A stretch of 64,000 bases of DNA from assembly GCA_001632425.1 (NCBI GenBank), contig KV425553.1:1-64000 (forward strand), written 5' to 3'. Origin of the DNA: Neolentinus lepideus HHB14362 ss-1 (Eukaryota; Basidiomycota; Agaricomycetes; Gloeophyllales; Gloeophyllaceae). Position numbers and translations under genes: made by a program. The notes beneath the pieces are model-generated. The model did no database searches. It saw only the letters and a program-made list of their open reading frames with translations, and was not told the origin of the DNA. Shown piece after piece: positions 45,343 to 57,499 of the stretch (position 1 is the first letter of the stretch; every line of letters starts with the position of its first letter).

Positions 45343-45799
45343 GTCAGGCTTAGCGGTCTTTTATAGCCAGGCATATCTAAGCTCTAGGGATCCAGAAAGA
45401 AGATCGGGGAACCAGAAGATGTTCAAGGGCGCTGAGGTGCAGCAGAGGGCAGGGGTAAAGAGGGGCAGAGTGCAAGTCGGACTTAGACGAGCTTTACCTG
45501 TACAAGGGTGCTTTCTGAACTGAGACAACAAGTTATTTGTTGGATTGCCATGAATACAGGAGATAGACACAAGGTAGGTGATTCAAGAAAGTTATCGGGA
45601 GAGGCTACCAGAGGTAATGAGCGCTGAGTAGGCAGAGCTAGTCATGTACGCGGCTTGCTCACGCGGTCAACCCTCCGTTTGCGATCACTGAAGTAGTCGA
45701 CTATCCCTGAGCTGTGTCACATAGTCAGCGCTAGTCGCAAGTTGACGAACCAGGTCCTCCGCAGTGCAGACCTGCTCTAGTGTATTCCTTGCATCCTTC
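45343..45799. other. Upstream region of the zinc-finger gene
   Basis: No coding feature I can support. It would include the promoter of the minus-strand zinc-finger gene and the unrecognised N-terminal part of the aminotransferase relic to the right. Confidence 0.35.
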
Positions 45800-47090
45800 A
45801 CACCACGAATCCTTGACTTCGAATCATCTCGTCGGAGGCGTTGGCTGCACGCTCATCCTAGAGCAAGCAATTGTTTGAGCCATTACTGACCCAGGAGATG
45901 TCGTCCTCGTCCCTGTCCCGTTCTGGTTCGTGTTCGCCACTATCATTGCGAATGCGGACTCCACACTATCCTCTCTTCCCGCCGTTGTCAATGTGTCAGA
46001 TGGGTAAGGACTGCTATCGCCGAGCTCAAGTAACTCCCGAAGTGGTCAGATGCCACAGAGCTGGCTTGTTATGCGCACACAGGGCAGCCGGTGAAAGAGT
46101 ACAAATGATCCAGTGCACCTCTGCTCACTAATCCCCAGAATCCGCTTGGAAGGTGCTACTCGCCGGAGTACCTATTTTGTCGGGTCGCTGACTTCTGTGA
46201 GAAGGCCGGAGTTTGTTCTTTGCTCAAGTGCAGGCAGTCGATTCTTGACGAGATACTACCTATAGTATGATCTTTTTTTGATTTCGGATGAAGGATTTGC
46301 TCCTCGCGTCCACGACCCAACGACCCAACAGTGACGCGTACGTATCTGTATCGTTGCCGTCTTTGGGCCTATGCTTACAGGGTGACGGGATTCAACTCAG
46401 TACTCTCTCTGAACACAGATAAAGAGACTATCTGCAAATCCACTCGTACCATAGTGATATGGAGTGTGTCAAAAGACTTTGGCGTCAGTCAAGCGGGCAG
46501 GTCTGGTGCCATGATATCTGTGTTAAGGCTCAAGATCAGAGTGGCTGTTGCTGTGATACCTGCGAACCCAACACTCAAGAATGCTCTCGTCTCGTACGGA
46601 GTCGTTCTCAATGTCGTTCCCTATGTCTTCCTTGGCCGGCAACTTCTTCATTCGCAGCTGGCCGGGCAGAAATTGAGGGTGCAGCACACCCGACTTCTCA
46701 TAGGACGGGGATCCTTTCCCAGTGGCTTAAATAGGAGAATAATACACGACTGAGCAAAGCCAAGCAGCGCCTTCAAGAGCGGTGCGGGCGCCATGACATT
46801 GTTTGAACATTCGAAGCGGATGCTGGCGAGTAAAATCATTCGTCACTCGGCCTTTTCAAGGCAACTTTCTTATTCTTTACTTAGGCGATTTCGCGCGGCG
46901 CATATTTCCTGGAGATATTTCCGGGGTCAACTGGAGACGAGGCTAACAGCACATTTATTGAAACATTATGTCATGGTGAGGCCTAGTTTGATAAATGGAT
47001 GCCCACAGCCTGGCTGGTTCCGCCTCACATTCTCTCGGAATAACGAGCACATGGCCGAAGCTTTTCGCAGGCCAGACGCCGCAATCGATC
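45800..47090 (+). pseudogene. Relic of an ACC-synthase-like PLP aminotransferase
   Basis: Scattered plus-strand frames carry, in order, the blocks of a class I/II aminotransferase of the ACC-synthase type: LTSNHLVGGVGCTLILEQAI, AITDPGDVVLVPVPFW, TNPQNPLGRCYSPEYLFCRV with ADFCEKAG, VIWSVSKDFG (with the PLP-binding Lys of SxSKD(F/L)G), RSGAMISVL, and the C-terminal PQPGWFRLTF. An in-frame TGA at 45876-45878 sits where family members have Trp; the blocks change frame between 45990 and 46120. The substrate region between SDEIY-like and SKDFG blocks is scrambled, and no start codon is found. Normal length would be about 450 aa. A live member would make ACC or a related aminotransferase product; this copy cannot. 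Confidence 0.7.
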
Positions 47091-48646
47091 CCGACTGTAT
47101 TGCTCCCTCGTTCATACGCGGTATACAATATTTGATAACCCCATCGAAAGGCCCTGCAGAATTATTGGTAACATGTGTCGAGGAGACCAAGCTTACGCTA
47201 CTTCCTTGGCCTGGTCATGTAAGTGTTTCAGAGATTTACCTCAGTTGCATGTAGGTGCGGTGTGGCTGCACTCGGGAATTTCCTGTAAGGATTTAGAACT
47301 GCTCTCAATCCTAGATTCGATTCTAAATGCATCAGGCCAATATCCTGGCCTGTCATGCTCTGATTCTGTGAAGGGGGTAGAGCCCGACTCGGAACTTTAA
47401 TCTAATAGCAAAGGTCCCACACTCCGTCGTTCCAAACGCCTCCAAACTCTCGCTTAGCATCGATTGAGACCTGCGTATCACAGAAACCACGTGTACATCA
47501 TCAATGCTCTGCCATACGAAGCACATGCCGTCACCATCGCGATTTACACGGATGGGCCAAACGTCTCTATCCCGAACTTCACAGCGTAGGACCCAGTGTG
47601 ACCAGGAACGTTGATAGCATTTACACAGCGGGAGGTGCGGTCTTTTGTACCATGCAAGATGCTGGTGAAAATGCTGAAATGAGGGTAAAAGATAATCTTT
47701 TGGGCCACGGGAACATATTTTGATCTACATATAGCAGGTCCTCGAAGTGATACAACCGCAAGATCTAGGATTTTATCTTACGGGAAGTAATCTCCTGATC
47801 GCTGCGGAACTGCTATCTCTTGCAATTAGATTCTTCTACTGAGCGCCCTCTCAATATGACTACGAATGAGCGAACTCGGCGTTTGATCGCTGCCACTCAG
47901 CCGACGCAGCGGTGGTCATCGTCTTGAGGATTGCTGCGCAGTTCTTGTGCTAGTGTAGGGTGTCACGGAACAGGGAAACGCCTAATCCTCGGCGAATACG
48001 GTGGACGGATATCGTCTTGAGGGTTGCTACACAGCTCTCCACTTGACTCTCCTGAAACGGATACCTGCGAGGAGTTGTTATGCGATTATTGAACAGATCC
48101 ACCATTTTCACGGGTACGCAGCCTTTAGTCTGATGAGTTAATGAGGTTACGTGCTTCACTCCAGAAACGGAATGGTCTAAGACCTCCGGACCGTCTCGCG
48201 TGCAGCATGTCATTTGGTTTGATTTACGACAACGCAGTCATATTTTACTCCTCATGCACCCGATACCTGCTGTCCCGTGCTGTCGCCTTCATTTCGCATA
48301 CGTGTCATTATGACACTCTTATGCCTGGGCGGCTGTGCTACTCTCCTCTAACTTCTCCAAGAGAGTTCAGTCTTTTCCGGATCTGCAAAATCGTCGGTCT
48401 ATGTCATCTGTTGGATTGCAGAGAAAATATACGAAGATCCGCTATGAAACCGGGCTGGAGGAACCAGCGCTCGCACAGCAGCTGGTACTACCGATCAACA
48501 GTGGCCTCCATAAAGGTGTGCCCAATGTTCGTGCCTGTAAGCATCTTCCTCTGAGACTCTAGCGGATAAACTGGACACGGACCATCTCAAGGAGACTGGT
48601 GTAGAATCTGAGCTGTATCGGACTTAACCATTGCTAATAACTTCCC
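47091..48646. other. Gene-poor interval
   Basis: No gene recognised. Frames are short and lack motifs. A plus-strand frame at 48141-48554 is Cys- and Arg-rich without family likeness. Confidence 0.35.
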
Positions 48647-49215
48647 ATGCCCTTCGAAGAAATAGCTGGTCATGTCGGGAGAGACTTCGCCGACTATTCC
48701 AGAACGACGCTATCCGTGGTAAGTCGTCCATCTCATTCAACCCCACGAATAATAACCAGTCCCAGCTGGCAGCCTACCTTGCGTCTGTTCATGGTTTTGA
48801 TCGGCGACACGGGACTGACTGCTTTTAGGCTGACCGTCGTGATCGACAACACTGCAAGTCGCGTTACTGCGTGCGTGTTGATTAATTATACGATCACTCT
48901 AGGGCTCTGCCGTTCTGTGCAGAACATCCTGAATAAAGTGGTGGGTTCTACTCGAAACATCAGTCGCACGCGAGTCTAATTCACGATTAGGAGGTTGAAA
49001 GTGTCGTCGCGGTCGTTGGCTCAGTCACCTTCTATTACATCCCCTCTATCGGGACGATAGCATTGACTTGCGTGATGATCCTGGAGTCGACCAAGAGCGT
49101 AGTCCTCGCATCTGTGTCAATTGTTATGGGACTAGCGTTGCCCCTCTTTGCCATAGCTTTCCCGAGGATCATGTTCTGGGCTAAGAGAGTCCGTGCGCCA
49201 AGGGCAAGGGAGTGA
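48647..49215 (+). CDS. Possible small membrane protein, unrecognised
   Basis: Weak case. ATG 48647 opens MPFEEIAGHVGRDFADYSRT and runs to a good GTAAGT donor (48718). The last exon, from about 48993, reads EVESVVAVVGSVTFYYIPSI, then two hydrophobic helices (IGTIALTCVMIL; VVLASVSIVMGLALPLFAIA) and a basic end FWAKRVRAPRARE, stop 49213-49215. A GTGGGT..TTAG intron could join NILNKV to EVESVV. The middle exons are not fixed and I know no family. It could equally be a fragment of a larger transporter gene that has decayed. Confidence 0.3.
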
Positions 49216-50667
49216 GAATCTAGAGGACTCTGATTACTGAGTCTCGAAAGAACTTACGGTACGTATCTTTGACGCTGTGTCTTGACTACTGACCTTGACT
49301 ATATACATTTGCATAGATTCGGGGTCTTTGATCAAGCCAATGCGAAATACCGTCAACCGGGTCCATCATGATCTGCTGCAAACAAGTCTCTGCATCAGCC
49401 ATTTTTGAGTACTCTTGGATTGGTTCATTTTCAGCGATTATTTGTCGATGCGTATAACTACCCCAGCAAAAATTTATGTCGAGATTTGGAAAAAGCCCAG
49501 ACATCAGTTGAGCTATGTTTCATATCACGCCTAACATACTTAGATTCCAGATCTTGGTGGCTGTACAGCTCGAGCTCGATCCCGATTGATCATTGCACAG
49601 CTGTATATACGTAGGACTCTCAATTCACTTCTCGGAAGATGATCGGAGTTTCAAGCCAGACTCCGACATATTTGGGAAGTCTTGTCGATCAACGCCACAG
49701 CGTAGTATGTTGGATTGACGTTATAAACTCAGGACACTGTCTTTCAATTCCAGAACCGATAAGCTACTGTGAGCAGACAATCTGAAACTATTTTTCCCGT
49801 GTTTGATGTTGGTTACGGCCCGACGGACTCCACTGTGATTTTTTACTCCATGTGGCACAAGACCTCAAATCAATGAATACATATAACCGGTCTTGTTATT
49901 AGTATTTTATTAACGTTGTTAACTGAAATGTAAACAGTTCTACAACTGTACAATTCTTCTTCTCATCAGCGTATCCTGCAAGATGTTGAAATAAACCCGA
50001 GACGATGCGATCGAGCGCGTTTGCCCCGAGCGGTCGGTTGCCCGAAATGCAATCGCGTAGCGTATATCGAGTAAATCCTAATATTAGATATTCTTCTTCT
50101 CAACATCCCGATATGGGCGCCCCTGGCCCCCCTATCGACCTCACACGAGTTCGCAGGCTCGATCCGAAATCCCGAAATCCAAGGCAAGAGGCTTCCGCTC
50201 TGCCCAACATCCAACGGGCTTGATGATGTCGAGCTTGATGATTTTCCGAGAAGCCGAGAAGGTCACTGATGCTTGCACTGTGAGGGAGCGTATTTCTGAT
50301 CATGACGATTTGGAGCGAAGTGGTTGCGGATGGCCACTCTCACAAGACTTTGGAAGTGCTCCCGATACAGGGTCCATTTTAGGTCTTCACTGAACCTCCA
50401 GAATCGCTCGAGGGATGGCCATGCCCTGCGTCTTCAGTGAGTCAGATGCTAAGTAGAGATAGCTCCTATTTGTCTATCGTCAAGAAAACGAACGAGTTTG
50501 TTGATATAATCGATGTAATCGAGACTGCTCATCCGGTCCCGCCTTCACGGGCCCAGATCGTCTGCACGATGACCAGTTTTGTATATGTCGTCCAAATTAT
50601 GTATCATCTGATATACTAGCCGCCGTAGTCGTACAATCGATGTTCAGTACATACCGATCCCAATGAT
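49216..50667. other. Gene-poor interval
   Basis: No gene supported. Frames at 49286-49504 (minus) and 50005-50223 (plus) have no family features. The right end is the 3' flank of the FAD enzyme gene. Confidence 0.35.
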
Positions 50668-52893
50668 TCACTTGAACAGTCCCTGCCTATCCCCAGACCT
50701 CTGTATGATAATCAGCGTCTGCGTATTACAATTAACACACAGCGACATACCATCCGCACGCCGTGACTTGCACCTAAATATAGTGTAAACAATCTCTTGC
50801 ATTCTTCACTATCCTTGAATGGATATCTGCGGCGAATTCAAATTAACGAATGTCCTTCCAGAGAAAGGCTGTATGCTCTCACTCAGCACCCAGGCGATAC
50901 GCAGCTGCAAACCCTGACACTACGGCGATTTCATGCATATCTACCAGGCGTCAGCTCCTCCATTCAACTTGAGCCACAATCAGTCAATCAAGCCACGCAC
51001 TCAGGATCGTCCACGCGCCAGCGTAATGCGTCCTATTCCTCCCGTTGATCCACATCATCCAGGGCACCGTCCCGGCGTAGTGCTGCCACCTGTGGCTCTG
51101 TTGCTTCCACCACTTCTCTAGGATTACCTTGTCTTTGGCGATATCGTCGCGCGTCCAGAGCTCCTCTGAGCCATGCTTGTCAAGGAAGATCGTCTGGAAG
51201 ACGTGATCGGAGAGCGGGGGATACTCGTCCTTGGGCACTTTGCGGTCGGAGTGCGTGTCTTCTGAGGGAGACTCGTCACGCTCGTTGTGCCGGCCGCTGC
51301 CTCCAGGACCGTAGGCGGACTCGCCCTTGAACTGTAGACAGTGTTAGAAAACATGAGAGCTCAGATACAGCGTACGCACTTGTGGCTGGTAATTCGTCAA
51401 GTCAAAGCTCATTTCGATTTTCGTCTTGTCGCTGGGATAGCTTCTGACGTAGTACAAGGGCCTAAAGTTCTTCTCGGCGAAATCGAACTGTTTCAGCGCT
51501 TCCTCGTCGCGTTCTTCTAGACGCTTCTTGGATCGCAGGGAGGGATCATACTCCAAGCAGTAATACTGAGAAGACAGCGTCAGTGCAATCCAAGAAGAGT
51601 GGCCGCGAAGGATACCTTCTTCATGTAATCAAGGTCGTTATGCGTTATTGTGATATCCCAGAGGTACTAGTACAACTTCGATGAGTGCGCTATACCTTAG
51701 GAGTAGAAAGTCGACTGACCTTAACATTACCAAGCACTCTCTTTTCCATCCAACTAGCATCCTGGTTGAGAATATTCAACGCGGCATCCGCATCCACAGC
51801 CAGAATCAATTGGTCGAACTCTTCCATCATCTCGGTTCCAGGACCCTCGACCTCCTGGTCGTTATTCGTGCCCCGAGTCTTTCGACTCCATACCGTAACG
51901 GACTTCCTGGTCCTCTTGACCTGCGTGACCTCACGGCAAGTGACAATAGACACGCTTCCGTTTGACTTCTCTTCGACTTCCTTCTTCCATGCTTCGTATA
52001 CGAGCGAGAGACGAGGGAAGGCACGCATCTCGGGGATGGAGGCTAGGAAGGAGGATGAGGAGTACTCGAACTATGGTCGGTGTCAGCATTAGCATCAACG
52101 GTGAGAGACTATGCTTTATCTCACCAGTTTCATGCTAGGATCCATGAAGACACGTTCAAGGATGGCAGATGAAATGTAAGGTGTCTGGTTGCCCGTGCCG
52201 AAGAACAAGGCAACCAACGGGTACACAATCCGTTCACCAAAGTCCTAAATGAACGAATCAGATTTAAGTCGAAGAATAATTGGAGGTTACGGTAGAGCTC
52301 TCACCTGAGAGAAGCCGAACATAGGTAGCATCTTGCTGACTGGGATGAAGGCGAAGACTGGTTCCATAGACTTGATTATCTTCAATACCTTCCCGAACTT
52401 CTTGATGTCAGGTCCAAACCTATTTGGCATGAGATCTCGCACTTGATAGGATCAAATGCAAACCCCTACTTATCGATGACTTCACTCGGAAAGACATTAG
52501 ACCAGAATTCCTCTTGCGAGTCTCTACCAAAGCTAATTTGGAAGCCAACCTCAGATCCCTGGAAGCCAAGCTTCTCAAAGATTGCAAATGTGTTCGCAAA
52601 TGCTGGACTACCGCCCTGTACACCGTCATTCACGTAGGATGCACCGTACTTTGCCGAGTCTATAGCTTCAGACGTGGCCATTCCTCCGAGGTTCGCCGAG
52701 CGTTCATATAGCTTCACTTCGAAGCGATCTGGGTGCTGAGAGAAGGCAAGAGCAGCAGACATCCCTGAAAAGACGCGTAACATTGATGTCAAGCCTTCGA
52801 TGCACCGTAGCCTCCATCACACGTACCTGACGCTCCTCCTCCAACTATAAGAATTTTCGTTTTCGAGCTGGTGGTGTTACTGTTGTGTGCCAT
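50668..52893 (-). CDS. FAD-dependent amine-oxidase-like oxidoreductase
   Basis: ATG 52893 gives MAHNSNTTSSKTKILIVGGG|ASG, a dinucleotide-binding GxGxxG-type motif split by an intron, then MSAALAFSQHPDRFEVKLYE with RSANLGGMATS, the ADP-binding beta-alpha-beta of the flavin amine oxidase superfamily. Later exons contain FGRDSQEEFWSNVFPSEVID, FAFIPVSKMLPMF-like blocks, VYEAWKKEVEEKSNGSVSIV, FDQLILAVDADAALNILNQD, FDLTNYQPQ, HWQHYAGTVPWM-like and the C-terminal FAD-binding motif NMHEIAVVSGFAAAYRLGAE, then YPFKDSEECKRLF. It stops at 50668-50670 after RQGLFK. The FAD-binding ends at both termini are intact. The substrate is unknown; the family includes polyamine oxidases, desaturases and UDP-sugar mutase-like enzymes. 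About ten introns. Confidence 0.87.
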
Positions 52894-53552
52894 ATTGGGG
52901 GGTGGGGTGGGGTTATAGTGGTATAGCAGTAGTCATTTCCGTGACCAAGTTGTATACTGGATCTTGAATTGGACTGGCGGCTGACTCGCTGACGCAGTGA
53001 GCCAGAGATCGAACAGGTGAATCGGTTGACAAAATTGAATTACAAAAGCTTATCTTCTCCATTCATTACAGGTGACATAAACCTTCTGTGGACGTGACTG
53101 TGATCGCTGTCGTCGCCGTCGTCGTGCTGCTTACCTCTACACAGACTGCAATTCCAATAATATCTCAAGTGGTGTTTGCTTCTGCAAAAGTGCCGCAAAA
53201 GCGGTATCAACATTGAAATGTCATCCCAAATGGCCGTACCATATCCTGCGTCATTATAGATGGGAGCAGCGGGGACGGTGCGTATCACGTAGGTTGAGTC
53301 GCTACGCGTTTCGAGTGGCTTCGAGTGGCTGTGTTTCTTGCGTGGTAAATAGTTCTCACGACCCCAAACGAGCCAGCGAAAGCATCCCATCATCCATGCT
53401 ATCTCTCAGGCTGGTATATTGTCGTGGCTGTAATATGAATATTCAATATCTATACTCTAAACATAAATAAGTGCTCTACCAAAAAATATCCAATATCCGT
53501 GTCTTTTCAACACACACTCATATCAATTCTTGGAACCCCTTAGACTCGTCTC
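52894..53552. other. Interval between the FAD enzyme and C2 protein genes
   Basis: Upstream region of the FAD enzyme gene (a GGGGGGTGGGGTGGGG tract at about 52898-52915) and 3' flank of the C2 gene. No gene supported. Confidence 0.4.
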
Positions 53553-54994
53553 TTACCACGCCCCCGGCATCCCGGTCCTTCCCCTCACCTCACCTCCGTC
53601 CGCAGGCGATGCATTCAACTCTCGGTCTAGCGCCTTCGCGAGTGCCTCGTCATCTTCTTCCTGCCTTCTTCTGCGTTCCTCCTCTTCCCTGGCGAGCTCT
53701 TTCGCGATCCGCTCTGCCTCACTAGGTCCTTCCCAAGCCGGTAATTCGGGTTCTCTGGGGGTGGCCAGGTCTCGAATCGCGCTCGCACCAGGGAGTATTG
53801 ACGGGCGTGATTGAGGTTGCGAATGGGGTTCGTCGGGGAGCGGCAGAGGTGTCTGGTAGCGCACTTCGAGGTACGGATCTGGCAGCTCTGGCTCAACTGG
53901 CGGGTTGTATGGACTGACATAAGTGGGTGCGGCAGGTGGCACTGCTTGTAGTGATGGGAAAGAGAACGGCGTCGGTGCGGCTTGGGAAGGGGTATAAAAT
54001 GGTTCTGGAGCGGGCGGATATGCGGAGGCTGATACTGAGGCTGCGAGACCTGACCCGTGCGAGGGGGAGGGGTATCGTGCGTTGATAGGGTTTTCAGGAG
54101 GAACTGGGGGCGATGGGGAGTCCGATCTCATGCCAGGACTATGGTGGACAGGAGGACCGCCAGGTCGGAGGATGGATGGGACATCCTTTACTGGAGGATG
54201 GGCAGTTGGTCGGAGGTGGTCAGGCAAAGGCGGGAGATCTTTGGGTGGCGAGCGAGAGGGTGAGCGGGAAGAGGGCGGGGAGTGGGGTGGTGCGAGGTGC
54301 AGGCCGTTAGTTGAGTATGACTGAGAGGTTGAGGGTGAGTGGGTCTTGACAAAAGAGGAGGCGGGTGGGTGATGAGGTTGAAGTTGAGATGGAGGGCGCG
54401 AGAGAGATGTCGAATGAGGTTGAGGACGTTCAGCGATAGGGTGCATTGGTGGATTGGAAGGCTGGTGCTGATGAGGTCGTGAGAGACGGTCGTGGGGTAA
54501 TAGTTTAGATGGTCTCCGGACGGGGGGAGGGCCAGTGGCGTAGAAAGTCATTTCAAGGTAGACTTCGCCACGGGCCTGACCAGAGGGTTCGTACATCTGT
54601 ATCCAGTCTATCGTGTATCAAGGTGTCGACATGAGCCGCCTCAATTATGATATGAACAGTTGAAAAATAGCATACCATCGAACTCCCCCGTAGTCAAAGT
54701 TTCTTCGATATTGATGTTCCCCTGACCGACCATATCGTCTGCCTTCGGCTCCTTCGACCAACATTCCACCTTTAGCAGTCGATGCAGATCACTCGAATCT
54801 GAGTAGACTGGAAACCTTAGTTCCTCGTCCCACACAGGGTGCTGCCCGCCCTTAATGTCGGCTTTCGTCCGTCTCGTCACGCCATTGAGAGAAATGGATG
54901 CATACGGGTCTTGCTTGTAGAACGAGTGCTTGTCGCGTAGATGTCGGGCTTTGAGGACGACTATGATAAGCGTTCCGATAGTTTCTTTGGACAT
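53553..54994 (-). CDS. C2-domain protein, Inn1/Fic1-like cytokinesis factor
   Basis: Two exons, 54994-54676 and 54607-53553 (1374 nt, 457 aa). Residues 1 to about 130 are a C2 domain: IGTLIIVVLKARHLRDKHSF, KQDPYASISLNGVTRRTKAD, GGQHPVWDEELRFPVY, LLKVECWSKEPKADDMVGQG, then QARGEVYLEMTFYATGPP. The rest is a long Pro/Ser-rich tail with many PxxP motifs (PPPVRRPSK, PPKDLPPLPD, PPVPPENP), ending in a charged helix (AERIAKELAREEEERRRRQE). C2 plus PxxP tail is the layout of Inn1/Fic1, which link the actomyosin ring to septum synthesis through SH3 partners. Ortholog status is inferred from layout. ATG 54994 is chosen because it directly precedes the C2 fold. Confidence 0.82.
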
Positions 54995-55740
54995 TTTGTC
55001 GTGGTCGCAGCCGCTGGACAGTATCAAGGAAGTGGGAGGCGGGACGGTGGGGCGGTAGATGATTGGTGAGGGTTTTTGAGTGCTCCTGCGGTGTCGGGGG
55101 CGATGATCTTGGTTTGATGAGGCGGTGGCCACTGACGTAGCAGAATCGCACGCCTAATGAATGGACAGCTTGTGGACAGCCACAGTACCAATATTATTGT
55201 ACCATGAGCCTTCCGAATCGCCATGCGAAAGGGAGGAACTTGCTGCACGCATTAAGCTCGCAGCTACTAGTATTTACCGTTGCGTTTGCACTGATTACAA
55301 CTCAAAGAGTTGAGGCATATTGTAAAGTTGATGTCCAGAGAAGAAATCGAATAAGTGACACAGCAACGATCAGGGAAATGTCAATGAATACAGCTCGTTC
55401 ATTGAATCATTAGACTCATGCCGACTTAACAGGAACCATCACTAAATGCTCGTGTCCAGGCGGAAGCTCACCCAGAGCCCACTTTTCGGCACTCTTATAC
55501 GACTCCCTGACCTCCTTGGGTTCGCGATGATCCACATTACCTGATCCGCTTCGACGACGTCCGAGACGGAGAGCGAACAACCCATGGCCAGAAACGTCGA
55601 TGGAATTTGCCATGCACAGCTCGGTCAATTATTGAACACAAGTCCATAGTGAGACACAGATCAGAACGAAGCCAATGCAAAACCCACATCCTGTTAGAAT
55701 GCAGCCCATAGAACATAGTACCAGAACGTCGAGGTTTCGA
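54995..55740. other. Interval between C2 protein and haem-motif protein genes
   Basis: A minus-strand frame from ATG 55610 to a stop at 55416 could code for about 64 aa (MANSIDVSGHGLFALRLGRR...), with no family recognised; it is not called as a gene. The rest is the upstream region of the C2 gene and the 3' flank of the haem-motif gene. Confidence 0.35.
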
Positions 55741-57499
55741 TCATTCGTCTGAATTGACATGGGTAGGCGAAGCTCCCATCCGCGCAAGTCTCCTCGTAGA
55801 TACATAACGTGGCCTGCCGGTCACGCGTCTCATAACATACTCCACCCACCCTTCCTTTTCATTGTCCTTTAGCCAATGCTGATAGTTGATCCAGCCCATC
55901 ATCAGCTGTAGACTGTAGTCAGCGGATATCTGGCCCTCTTTGTAAGGCTTTCCAGCAGGGATGTTCCGGAAGAACTCCATGGCCGCTGCATCACAGCCCG
56001 GAGTCACACCGTTCTTGCATCCTGCGGGAACGTATGCTCCGCGTTTTGTATGAATGACAGAATCCTGTGTGAGCAAAGGAAGGCTGGTGGTCTTGACAGC
56101 GGTTGAGTGGCAGGACGCGCATGCTGAGATGAAGTTATCCGCAGGACCTACGCGTGGGAGCGACCATCAGTAAGGGTAAACATATTTCTGACGCTCAGCG
56201 AACCGTTCAAACGTCCATTCCAGCCCCACATAGGTCGGCTGCTGTGGAGATACCTCAGAAGCTCGTCCGCGGCTGGATTCACCCACGATTCTTTAACCCT
56301 GGCACCTGCTTCATATGCCTCTTGGTCGAGCTGAGGGTCGTTGCCCCATTGTAGACCAAAAGGAGTCAAACGCTCCCAAGGCTACAAGACCATAAGACGG
56401 TATCAGGATGCGGAGGATTACTGAAATGCTTACGTCTTTCTCTTTACGCCTTCCATCATACATGAAGGATCCCCATATCCAACCGATCGGCGAGCGTTGG
56501 TCCGCGATGGCGTAATCCACTTGAAGAAGTCGTACTTTAGAAACGTAGTCATTCCGATCGGACCATGTGTCAGGGTCGTCGTAGTTTTCTCGCTCTTTGA
56601 CTATGACCTTTACAATTGAACGTTCAGCAATTTATTTCGCTCGACGACTATGATGGTAAAACTGACCGCGTCCCACATAGGAGCACCCTTGAGAATGGGT
56701 GCTTCCTCGTCATCCTTGGCATCCACCATAAGGAGTTTGAACACCATAGCGCCATTGGGAAATTTGACATGGTCGTCCCATTGCGGGCTCGACCCGTCCT
56801 TCCATATACGACTGAATACCGTTGCAGCAAGTTCGTTGTAGTAGCCACAAGTCCAGGCTAGTCCAAGATACTTCAGGATTGGGTTTCAAGAGGAGCACGA
56901 GAATACCTTATGAGATTCATACCTTGAAGTGGTCGTTTCTGATTCGCGCTGAGTTCACCAGTAGATACCGGTCTCTCGAACGTCAAGCCATGCAAAGGCT
57001 CGCGCCCATTTTCGGCGTAGTGCTGTATATCTCTAATGAGTGCTGAACATCAGCGCCGTGGCGAAGGATACTGACTAGCCAAGCTGCATGATACCAGTTC
57101 CGTTTCTGCATGCATTTATTCGCTTGGAGTGTAGCTCAGAGCAAAGCACATACATACCTTGTTATTCTGGACGTTGAAATCCACTTCTTTATTACCTTCC
57201 ATGCAGTATCGCTTAATGACGTCACAAAACCGCTCTGGATGTTTCTTGAAATCGATATCCGCCCAAGGAGCATCTCCCTTGCTAGCGGTAGCGGGGTAAT
57301 CATTCCGTATCTGCCAGGCCAGGCCTCGGTAGTCCTGCGGGATAGGAAACTTTGAGGAAGTCTCGAATTCGGCCTTGGCAGAGTCCTCTGCGCCGTAGCT
57401 GCGAGTGAAAGCCTCGTGGCCTCCGACCACTCCTCCAGAGACAAGAACAGCCGCTACGGATCGTCGCCGAACTAGGTAGAATAGTCGCAAATACCTCAT
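55741..57499 (-). CDS. Protein with c-type haem motif (CASCH), bacterial-type family
   Basis: ATG 57499 gives an Arg-rich hydrophobic N-terminus (MRYLRLFYLVRRRSVAAVLV), fitting a mitochondrial presequence or membrane anchor. Then, over several short introns: PIPQDYRGLAWQIRNDYPAT, APWADIDFKKHPERFCDVIK, NKEVDFNVQNN, KRNWYHAAWL, GREPLHGLTFERP, YYNELAATVFSRIWKDGSSP, VKFPNGAMVFKLLMVDA, GWIWGSFMYDGRRKEKDPWE, RLTPFGLQWGNDPQLDQEAY, GRLNGPADNFISACASCHST. CASCH is a CxxCH haem c attachment site. The whole order, including the RxWYHAPW-like, GLxWGNDP and RLNGPxDN blocks, is that of uncharacterised bacterial cytochrome-c-domain proteins as I remember them. Stop at 55741-55743 after ASPTHVNSDE. Transfer from bacteria, and haem attachment in mitochondria, are inferences. 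Confidence 0.82.
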
